A DNA stretch of 11,714 bases from JAXHUA01 sp034189695 (lineage in GTDB: Bacteria; Chloroflexota; Dehalococcoidia; E44-bin15): positions 1 to 11,714 of the forward strand of contig JAXHUA010000106.1 of assembly GCA_034189695.1 (NCBI GenBank), read 5' to 3'. Below are positions 6,183 through 11,714 of this stretch, piece after piece. The translations under genes and the position numbers were made by a program. Position 1 is the first letter of the stretch. The number at the start of each line of letters is the position of its first letter. The notes below the pieces were generated by a model. The model searched no databases. It was not told the origin of the DNA and worked only from the letters and a program-made list of their open reading frames with translations.

Positions 6183-7531
6183 CCCACACGCTCCACTTCG
6201 TAGTCGGCGAACTTGACCGTTCTCGCCAGGAATCGCAGCTTCCCCTCGCCTATCGGCCCGTTGCGATGCTTCTCGACTATGATATCGGCCACGCCCCTGG
6301 GATACGGTGCCTCGGGATGCTTCTTGCTCCATTCGTCCTCTTTGGTGTACATGTCCTCCCGGTGGATGAACACCACCACATCGGCATCCTGCTCGATCGA
6401 GCCACTCTCCCTGAGGTCCGAAAGCTGGGGCCGATGGGAGGGCCGTCCCATTGGTGCCCGGGAGAGCTGCGATACGGCCAGCAGGCTCACATTGAGTTCG
6501 CGAGCGATTTCCTTCAGGGACCGGGAGATCTCCGTGACCTCCTGAACGCGGTTCTCGCGCCCGTCGCCGCGGATCAACTGGAGGTAGTCGACGACGATGA
6601 GGTCTATGCCACGCTCGTTATGAAGCCGTCGCGCCTTCGACTTCATCTCCACCACGCGAAGGGCCGGCGAGTCGTCTATGAAAATGGGCGCCTCGGAGAG
6701 AACGCCCGTGGCCTCCATGAGCCTCCGTTCCTCCGCCTCGGTCTGCTCGCCCAGGCGAAGCCTCTTGGTGTCCACCCCGGCCTCGCTGGCCAGCAACCGC
6801 TCCACCAGTTGTCCTCGCGACATCTCCACACTGAAAACAGCGACGCGCGCCCCCTGCTCGACAGCGGCGTTTCGAGCGATGCCCAGAGCGAGGCTCGTCT
6901 TCCCCAGGCTTGGCCTGGCGGCGAGCACGATCATGTCCGACCGCCTCAGTCCGCCCAGTATGTCGTCGAGCGCTCGATAGCCGGTGTAGACAACATCGGC
7001 TTCGTGGGGGCGGACCTCCGTTTCCTCGATGTAGCTGTCCAGCAGTTCGCGGATGGACACGAAGTCACGTGGCCGCTGCCCATGGCGTAGTCTGAAAAGC
7101 TCATCCTCGGCCCGTCCCAGGCACTCGTCGACGTCCGGCCCCGCCTCGTACCCAATGGCCTTGATCCGTTCCGCCGCAGCAATCAGATGCCGCATCACCG
7201 ACAGCCGGTGCACGATACGCCCGTAGTACTCCGTGTGCACCGCCGTCGGCACCTGGGAGACCAGGTGGCTGAGGTAGGCTGAGCCGCCCACTGCCTCCAG
7301 CCGGTCGCGCCGCTCCAGCTCATGGGCCACGCTCACCTGGTCGATGGGCTCGTTTCGCCCGTAGAGCGAGAAACACGCCTCATACGCCCACTGATTCTTC
7401 TCGCGGAAGAAGTCCTCCGGCTTGAGGAAGGTAGCGATCTGATAGATGGCTTCTCCGTCGATCAGGAGAGAGCCGATTACCGATTCCTCAGCCTCGATAT
7501 CGTGGGGAGGCAGCTTCTCGGTGACCATCAC
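6179..7531 (-). CDS. dnaB: Replicative DNA helicase
   Basis: The 450-residue product is the hexameric 5'-to-3' replicative helicase. The N-terminal domain begins PPHDIEAEESVIGSLLID, as in most DnaB proteins. The C-terminal RecA-like domain has Walker A ARPSLGKT at 205-212, Glu236 in FSVEMS, Walker B LIVVDYLQL at 311-319, and SDLRESGSIEQDADVV at 371-386. There is no intein: these motifs are uninterrupted and total length is normal. The reading starts at GTG 7531, which overlaps the rplI stop as GTGA, or at ATG 7528 directly after it; GAGGGAG lies about ten bases upstream of the GTG. The downstream DnaD-type gene starts within its stop codon. Position after rplI mirrors Bacillus, where rplI sits beside the helicase gene. 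Confidence 0.96.
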   Translation of the reverse strand: MMVTEKLPPHDIEAEESVIGSLLIDGEAIYQIATFLKPEDFFREKNQWAYEACFSLYGRNEPIDQVSVAHELERRDRLEAVGGSAYLSHLVSQVPTAVHTEYYGRIVHRLSVMRHLIAAAERIKAIGYEAGPDVDECLGRAEDELFRLRHGQRPRDFVSIRELLDSYIEETEVRPHEADVVYTGYRALDDILGGLRRSDMIVLAARPSLGKTSLALGIARNAAVEQGARVAVFSVEMSRGQLVERLLASEAGVDTKRLRLGEQTEAEERRLMEATGVLSEAPIFIDDSPALRVVEMKSKARRLHNERGIDLIVVDYLQLIRGDGRENRVQEVTEISRSLKEIARELNVSLLAVSQLSRAPMGRPSHRPQLSDLRESGSIEQDADVVVFIHREDMYTKEDEWSKKHPEAPYPRGVADIIVEKHRNGPIGEGKLRFLARTVKFADYEVERVG

Positions 7532-7983
7532 TGGCCATTCTCTCCCTCAACAACGACCTTCACTTTCGGGAGGAGGTCCTTGGACAGCCTGACGACCACC
7601 TCGTACTCTCCAGGCTGGTGGATCGCCTCCTCCAGTTCCACCTTCTTCCTGTCTACCTCATGGCCGGTGGCCTGGTGAATGGCTTCAGCCACATCGCTGT
7701 TGGTAACCGACCCATAGAGACGGCCCTGCTCGCCAACCTTCGCCTTGACCACAACCTCCACACCGTCGAGCGCCTCGGCCAGACTCACGAGATGGGCACC
7801 GGCAGCGTCCCGGCGACGTGCCGTCGCCCGGTGCTGCTCCTCCACCCGCTTCAGCGCCGAAGGAGAGGCAAACTCCGCGAGCTTCCTCGGGATGAGGAAG
7901 TTCCTTGCGTATCCATCCGCCACCTCCTTCACATCGCCAATCATCCCCAGGCCGGATACGTCCTCAAGTAGCACCACTCTCAT
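7528..7983 (-). CDS. rplI: 50S ribosomal protein L9
   Basis: The 151-residue product binds 23S rRNA with its N-terminal domain and projects from the ribosome by a long connecting helix. The N-terminal signature GDVKEVADGYARNFLIP is at 17-32, followed by a charged helix (about 41-75) and the C-terminal domain with GRLYGSVTNSDVAEAI at 88-103. Length is normal for L9. The ATG at 7983-7981 gives the family's typical MRVVLLEDV start; in-frame extension upstream is not conserved-looking and crosses the -10 element. No Shine-Dalgarno is visible, and a TATAAT ends only ten bases before the ATG, so the message may be leaderless. It heads the run rplI-dnaB-DnaD type-loader-HNH. Confidence 0.96.
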   Translation of the reverse strand: MRVVLLEDVSGLGMIGDVKEVADGYARNFLIPRKLAEFASPSALKRVEEQHRATARRRDAAGAHLVSLAEALDGVEVVVKAKVGEQGRLYGSVTNSDVAEAIHQATGHEVDRKKVELEEAIHQPGEYEVVVRLSKDLLPKVKVVVEGENGQ

Positions 7984-7993
7984 CGCGCCACAT

Positions 7994-8022
7994 ATTATAA
8001 CCCAACGCCAGACAAAGAAAAA
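7994..8022 (-). promoter_or_regulatory. Probable promoter of the rplI-dnaB run, giving a leaderless message
   Basis: On the minus strand a perfect TATAAT lies at 7999-7994. The expected -35 position 17 bp upstream holds TTTTTC (8022-8017), a poor match, so the promoter rests mainly on the -10. Transcription would start about 3-5 bases before the rplI ATG, leaving no room for a ribosome binding site. The upstream intrinsic terminator at 8079-8113 means rplI needs its own promoter, which supports the call. Confidence 0.5.
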
Positions 8023-8078
8023 GGGACTCCGAGCCGACTCGCCTCCCAAGAATCACGCCCTCAGGCGGCGAACTCAGG

Positions 8079-8113
8079 AAATAAAGAACCGCACCCCGGT
8101 TCTCGTGGTGCGG
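8079..8113 (-). terminator. Intrinsic terminator of the rpsU-yqeY unit
   Basis: On the minus strand a seven-base-pair stem CCGCACC/GGTGCGG (8113-8107 with 8095-8089) is extended, after one mismatch, by C/G pairs at 97-105 and 98-104, and is followed by the U-rich tract TTCTTTATTT. It lies 53 bases beyond the stop of the GatB/YqeY gene and before the rplI promoter, so it separates two transcription units. Confidence 0.82.
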
Positions 8114-8166
8114 ACCTGTGTGTCTACTTCTTTCCCTGCGGCACCGGCGGTGACCCGCGCGGTGCG

Positions 8167-8625
8167 CTACGATTCAGAGAGCAATTCCGATACCACCTCG
8201 TTTACCTCGCGCCCATCCGCCTTCCCCTTCATCTGGGGCATGAGCTGCCCCATCACCTTGCCTTTGTCCCCGGGGCCACGGGCGCCGGTCTGCTCGATTA
8301 TGGCCCGAGCAGCTGCTGCTATCTCCTCACGACTCATCTGCTGTGGCAAGTACTCCAGCAGGACGGCAAGCTCCGCCTCCTCCCTGTCCACCAGGTCCTG
8401 ACGCTTCCCCCGGGAGAACTCAGCGATGCTCTCCCTGCGCCGCTTCACCTCCCTGGCGATAACCTCCAGGATCGCCGCTTCGTCAAGGCACTCCCCTCTG
8501 GCGATCTCCGCGTTCTTCTTCGCCGCCATAACCAGGCGAATCGCCGACCTTCGAGCCATGTCGCGCTTCTTCTGCGCCTCTCTGAGGTCGGCCACGAGTC
8601 TCTCCTCGAGTTCCGTATTCGCCAT
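8167..8625 (-). CDS. GatB/YqeY domain-containing protein
   Basis: The 152-residue product is a stand-alone YqeY protein, related to the C-terminal helical domain of GatB, the tRNA-dependent amidotransferase subunit. The visible signatures are LEERLVADLREAQKKRD near the N terminus, an internal EYLPQQMSREE segment and the C-terminal GKVMGQLMPQMKGKADGREVNEVV. Its role is not settled; a link to tRNA handling is suggested by the domain. The ATG at 8625 is preferred; an in-frame GTG at 8634 would add three residues. Ribosome binding sites are mediocre for both. It follows rpsU by 19 bases, a pairing seen in many bacteria, and ends in an intrinsic terminator. Confidence 0.9.
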   Translation of the reverse strand: MANTELEERLVADLREAQKKRDMARRSAIRLVMAAKKNAEIARGECLDEAAILEVIAREVKRRRESIAEFSRGKRQDLVDREEAELAVLLEYLPQQMSREEIAAAARAIIEQTGARGPGDKGKVMGQLMPQMKGKADGREVNEVVSELLSES

Positions 8626-8644
8626 GCTCTCCACTAGTCCTAAT

Positions 8645-8833
8645 CTAGCTGCTGCTGCTGCGAGAGCTCTTTCGCCGCTTCGCCGCTTCCTTCTTCTTGC
8701 GCCTGATAGAAGGCTTCTCGTAGTGCTCCCGTCGCCGCACCTCCGCCAGAATGCCCTCCTGCTGCACCTTCCGGTTGAACCGCTTGAGCAGACTGTCGAA
8801 GCTCTCAGCTTCCGATAGTATCACTTCGGCCAC
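8645..8833 (-). CDS. rpsU: 30S ribosomal protein S21
   Basis: The 62-residue basic protein matches bacterial S21: it begins AEVILSEAESFDSLLKRFNRKVQQ and continues EVRRREHYEKPSIRRKKKEAAKRR. S21 sits near the anti-Shine-Dalgarno end of 16S rRNA and helps initiation. The start is GTG 8833, with an AGGAAGGGGGG stretch five bases upstream; an overlapping ATG at 8835 is in another frame. The C terminus ends in four serines coded by an (AGC)4 run next to the stop. It is the first gene of a two-gene unit with the YqeY-family gene. Confidence 0.95.
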   Translation of the reverse strand: MAEVILSEAESFDSLLKRFNRKVQQEGILAEVRRREHYEKPSIRRKKKEAAKRRKSSRSSSS

Positions 8834-8870
8834 ATGATCCCCCCCTTCCTAGCGTCGGCATACCTGGCAT

Positions 8871-8899
8871 ATCTTAGCCACTCGTTGCCGAGGTGTCAA
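8871..8899 (-). promoter_or_regulatory. rpsU: Sigma-70-type promoter of rpsU
   Basis: On the minus strand a perfect TTGACA at 8899-8894 is separated by 17 bp from TAAGAT at 8876-8871. The start would fall near 8864, about 30 bases before the rpsU GTG, leaving room for the G-rich ribosome binding site. The -10 hexamer and spacing equal those of the promoter at 127-155. Confidence 0.75.
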
Positions 8900-9021
8900 C
8901 CCAAGGGCGCCCATGCCTACCGCCATGCCGTCGAATGATGCAATCAGCACCACCGCGGGGCGGGGGCGAGCGGGCTGACGCAGTCCCAACAGCGAGGAGC
9001 CACGATTGCGAGAGACGCCAG

Positions 9022-9051
9022 TTGCCCTCGAACCACCCTGTGGTATACAAT
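9022..9051 (+). promoter_or_regulatory. Probable STT3 promoter, leaderless arrangement
   Basis: TTGCCC at 9022-9027 (four of six) lies 18 bp before TACAAT at 9046-9051 (five of six). The -10 ends nine bases before the ATG at 9061, so the transcript would begin almost at the start codon. There is no Shine-Dalgarno in this interval. The rest of the 8834-9060 gap holds the rpsU promoter and no other gene that I can support. Confidence 0.45.
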
Positions 9052-9060
9052 CTTGTGCGA

Positions 9061-11469
9061 ATGAGCGCTCTGTACGACAGACTTCGATCGGGGGTCTCCG
9101 CCAAGGCGATATTCGCCGTCATCCTGCTCATGATATTCGGCGTCGCCCTTTCCATCCGGGTGGCTCTGCCGTACGACAGCGTCTTCGTGGGAGACTGGAT
9201 CAGATTCGGGCAGAACGACCCGTGGTACCACATGCGGGTGGTGGAGAACCTGGTACAGCACTTCCCGCAGCGCATCACCTTCGATCCATTCACCCTCTAC
9301 CCCTCCGGCCAGCACGCCCCCTTCGCACCCTTCTTCGACCTGCTCCTCGGGTTCTTCATCTGGTTGATCGGGCTGGGCTCTCCAACACAGCACACCATCG
9401 AACTCGTCGGCGCCTATTTCCCGGCTGTCCTCGGCGCCCTCGTCACCGTGCCGGTCTACTTCATAGGAAGAACGCTGTTCAATAGGGCGGCCGGGCTTCT
9501 CGCCGCCGGCCTCATCGCGATCCTGCCCGGCGAATTCCTGTTCCGCTCGTTGCTGGGCTTCACCGACCACCATGTCGTTGAGGTCCTCTTCAGCACTATC
9601 ATCGCCCTGTTCCTCATTCTGGCCATCAGGAAGAGCAGGGCGAACGAGCCATCGTTCAGCGATTTCCGGCACCGACGATGGGTGAACCTCAAGTATCCTC
9701 TCATCTACGGCGGCCTGGCCGGACTCGTGCTCGGGATGTACCTGCTCTCCTGGGTGGGTGCATTGCTCTTGGTATTCATTATCTTCGTCTACCTGGTCAT
9801 CCAGTACGTGATCGACCACCTGTGGGGGAGGTCTACAGACTACCTGGGCATCATCGCCCTGCCGGCGTTCCTCATCGCCCTGGTCATGGTCGCCCCGTGT
9901 CCCTATCCTCCGTACCCGGGCAAGGGTATGGTGATCGCGGCGCTGGTGATTGGACTCGTCGCGCTCGTGGCGCTGAGCGCCATTTCGCGATTGATGGCGT
10001 ACAGGCAGCTCAGGCGGGTCTTCTATCCCGTGGCGTTAGTGCTGCTTGGCCTCGCCGGTCTCGGGGTTCTCTATGCAGTCGCCCCCGATCTGTTCCTGGA
10101 CATGGCGAGAAGGTTCACCGTCTTCACACCAAGCACAGCGGCACGTACCATCAGCGAAGTGCAGCCGTTGCTCTCCCAGGCAGGCGGCTTCACCCTGGGT
10201 GTGGCATGGCACTACTTCACCACCGGCTTCTATGTCGCCCTGGTAGCGCTGGGGCTCCTCGTCTACGCGGCAATCAGGGAGCGCAGCGCGGAGAAGACCT
10301 TCATCATCATCTGGAGCCTCATCATGCTGGTGGCGAGCCTTGGACAGAGACGGTTCGGCTACTACTACGCCGTCAACGTCGCTCTCCTCAGCGGCTACCT
10401 CTCCTGGCGAGTGATCGCGTGGAGCATTCTCGACCGGGCGAAGCCGCAGGCCCAGGTGGCACAGACCCCGGCGGACCGGAAGAGGACATCGAAGAAACGC
10501 AAGCCGAAGAAAGGGAAAGAGCCGAGGCGGCCTCTGAAGAGCTACCTCCGCTACCTGTTGCCGCTTGTAGCCTCGCTTGTCGTCTTCTTCGGCGTCTTCT
10601 ATCCCAACATCCCGGAGGCAGTCGCCGTCGCCGAGAACCCACCCGGCCCCAACGAGAGCTGGCACAGCGCCCTCGTGTGGATGCGTGACAACACGGCGGA
10701 CCCCTTCGGCGACCCCGATGTGTACTACGAAATATACGATACGCCACCGGATGGCGAGCTCTACCAGTATCCCGAATCGGCATACGGCGTGATGAGCTGG
10801 TGGGATTACGGTCACTGGATAACCCGCATCGCCCACCGCATCCCCAACACCAATCCATTCCAGAGGGGCATCGACAGCGCCGCCAGATTCTTCACCGCGC
10901 AGGACGAACCATCGGCCAGCGAGGTGCTGGACGGCAGGGGCTCCCGGTACGTCATAATCGACTACGCGATGGCGACAAGCAAGTTCTATGCCATGCCGAC
11001 CTGGATTGGACTGGACACATCGCAGTTCTACGAAACGTACTACGAGGAGACCACCCAGGGGCAGGCCGCGCCGCGGCGCCTGTACCACCCGGACTACTAC
11101 CGCTCCATGTGCGCCAGGCTGTACAACTTCGCCGGTCAGCAGTGGGACCCGGACGAATGGATTGAAGAACACCCCGAGGACCAGATATGGGCTATCTCCT
11201 TTGAGGAGATTCAGGTAACCGACGTCGCCGGGAACGCGGTCACAATCAAGCTCATAACCGATAAGCAGCTCTTCTCCACGTACAGCGAGGCAGAGGCCTT
11301 CGTCAACAGCCACGATGACTACCGGATTGTAGGCACGAGCCCCTTCGTCAGCCCCGTGCCGTTGGAGGAAATGGACTGCTACAGCGTGGTGTATGACTCG
11401 AGCGGACTGGTGCAGGTGTCCGGGGAAGACTACCTGCCGTACGTCAGGATACTGGAGTACTCACCCTGA
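9061..11469 (+). CDS. STT3/AglB-family oligosaccharyltransferase
   Basis: The 802-residue membrane protein is expected to transfer a lipid-linked glycan onto Asn in N-X-S/T sequons on the outer face of the membrane (GT66 family). It has about 12-13 hydrophobic segments in residues 16-517 and a soluble C-terminal domain after that. Visible motifs are Asp53 in NDPWYHMR (first acidic motif), DHH at 169-171 followed by Glu174, TISE at 363-366, the sequon-binding WWDYG at 580-584, and Asp634...Lys641 in DYAMATSK, which resembles the archaeal DK-type motif. A lysine/arginine-rich loop (473-490) precedes the last hydrophobic segment and is probably cytoplasmic. ATG 9061 is chosen because the in-frame upstream extension from 8893 is not membrane-like and crosses the promoter. 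No glycan-assembly genes are adjacent here. Confidence 0.9.
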   Translation: MSALYDRLRSGVSAKAIFAVILLMIFGVALSIRVALPYDSVFVGDWIRFGQNDPWYHMRVVENLVQHFPQRITFDPFTLYPSGQHAPFAPFFDLLLGFFIWLIGLGSPTQHTIELVGAYFPAVLGALVTVPVYFIGRTLFNRAAGLLAAGLIAILPGEFLFRSLLGFTDHHVVEVLFSTIIALFLILAIRKSRANEPSFSDFRHRRWVNLKYPLIYGGLAGLVLGMYLLSWVGALLLVFIIFVYLVIQYVIDHLWGRSTDYLGIIALPAFLIALVMVAPCPYPPYPGKGMVIAALVIGLVALVALSAISRLMAYRQLRRVFYPVALVLLGLAGLGVLYAVAPDLFLDMARRFTVFTPSTAARTISEVQPLLSQAGGFTLGVAWHYFTTGFYVALVALGLLVYAAIRERSAEKTFIIIWSLIMLVASLGQRRFGYYYAVNVALLSGYLSWRVIAWSILDRAKPQAQVAQTPADRKRTSKKRKPKKGKEPRRPLKSYLRYLLPLVASLVVFFGVFYPNIPEAVAVAENPPGPNESWHSALVWMRDNTADPFGDPDVYYEIYDTPPDGELYQYPESAYGVMSWWDYGHWITRIAHRIPNTNPFQRGIDSAARFFTAQDEPSASEVLDGRGSRYVIIDYAMATSKFYAMPTWIGLDTSQFYETYYEETTQGQAAPRRLYHPDYYRSMCARLYNFAGQQWDPDEWIEEHPEDQIWAISFEEIQVTDVAGNAVTIKLITDKQLFSTYSEAEAFVNSHDDYRIVGTSPFVSPVPLEEMDCYSVVYDSSGLVQVSGEDYLPYVRILEYSP

Positions 11470-11629
11470 GACGTCGGCACGCTCAGAACGGGCTCTGACC
11501 GTCTCGCCCGCAGGGTTGAGAGGACTGCGGATTGCCCACACGCGCAAAGGGAGAGTGAACTCGTCCTTCTTCCCTGGCGAGACAGACCTGACGAGCGTAC
11601 TCCTCCTTCCTGACGCGGGTGTGTACTGT
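11470..11629. other. Non-coding stretch after the STT3 gene
   Basis: I find no convincing gene here. Short inverted matches occur (GAGACG 11468-11473 with CGTCTC 11500-11505; TCAGA 11483-11487 with TCTGA 11494-11498), but none is followed by a T-run, so no intrinsic terminator can be assigned. Short minus-strand frames through this region lack recognisable protein features. Confidence 0.6.
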
Positions 11630-11714
11630 GCACTCCCTCCCCTGGGGGAGGGACTCCTCGGTTGCTGGGGTGCTTCCCCTCTCCTCCAACTCCTTCCCCC
11701 AGGGGAGGGAGTGC
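11630..11714. repeat. Large GC-rich inverted repeat at the window end
   Basis: The 24 bases at 11630-11653 are the reverse complement of 11691-11714 with one mismatch, around a 37-base spacer. Each arm is itself a near-palindrome: TCCCTCCCC-TG-GGGGAGGGA at 11634-11653 is perfect, and the right copy has one mismatch. It could be an interspersed palindromic (REP-like) or miniature mobile element, or a strong hairpin blocking read-through from the STT3 gene. The right arm reaches the window edge, so the element may extend further. Confidence 0.85.

Noticed and set aside
8645..8660. (AGC)4 microsatellite at the rpsU 3' end as a phase-variation tract
   Set aside because: Four trinucleotide units in frame would only change the serine count; too short to suggest slippage control.
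8893..9060. Upstream in-frame extension of the STT3 protein by 56 residues
   Set aside because: The extra sequence is rich in Arg, Pro and Gly, is not membrane-like, overlaps the rpsU promoter and crosses a likely -10 element; ATG 9061 leads directly into the first transmembrane segment.
10036..11313. 425-codon minus-strand open frame opposite the STT3 gene
   Set aside because: It is a shadow of a strongly supported membrane-protein gene; no motif or ribosome binding site supports it.
11468..11510. Possible terminator hairpin just after the STT3 stop
   Set aside because: Several short alternative stems compete and none is followed by a T-rich tract.

Overview
This GC-rich window is bacterial chromosomal DNA. 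It most likely comes from Chloroflexota, plausibly a Dehalococcoidia-type lineage. That placement is an inference from three things: an archaeal-style STT3/AglB oligosaccharyltransferase in an otherwise bacterial housekeeping context, a Firmicutes-like DnaD plus DnaC/DnaI-type helicase-loading set, and very tight gene packing with 4-bp stop/start overlaps. No rRNA, tRNA or CRISPR array was seen.

Layout. (1) Positions 1-117 look like the edge of an insertion sequence: the first codons of a minus-strand ORF resembling a transposase/integrase N terminus, followed by a pair of spaced direct repeats. (2) Positions 127-4192 are a plus-strand run starting from a good sigma-70-type promoter: an MBL-fold hydrolase with a C-terminal winged helix, lysA (diaminopimelate decarboxylase), holB (clamp-loader delta-prime) and a PSP1/RicT-family protein. 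The last two overlap by ATGA. (3) Positions 4199-7983 are a minus-strand run, read right to left: rplI, dnaB (replicative helicase), a DnaD-domain protein, a DnaC/DnaI-like helicase loader and an HNH endonuclease-like protein. The junctions are overlapping or nearly so, including an 86-bp overlap between the DnaD-type and loader genes. This run meets ricT tail to tail with only 6 bp between stop codons. (4) Positions 8167-8833, also minus strand, hold rpsU and a GatB/YqeY-family gene. They have a consensus-like promoter and a clear intrinsic terminator that separates them from rplI. (5) Positions 9061-11469, plus strand, encode an 802-residue polytopic STT3/AglB-family oligosaccharyltransferase. 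(6) Positions 11470-11714 are non-coding and end in a large GC-rich inverted repeat cut by the window edge.

How the genes fit together. The minus-strand run gathers a replicative helicase with its probable loader and a DnaD-type initiation/restart protein beside a ribosomal protein, much like a condensed Bacillus primosome. The plus-strand run adds the clamp-loader subunit delta-prime next to RicT, a neighbourhood familiar from Firmicutes (holB-yaaT). The STT3 gene stands alone here and implies N-linked glycosylation of surface or secreted proteins.

Most genes are ordinary housekeeping genes and I see no clear novel defence or biosynthetic system. The items most worth a second look are the STT3/AglB homologue, the DnaD/loader dual-coding overlap, two apparently leaderless promoters, the IS edge upstream of the MBL gene, and the terminal inverted repeat.
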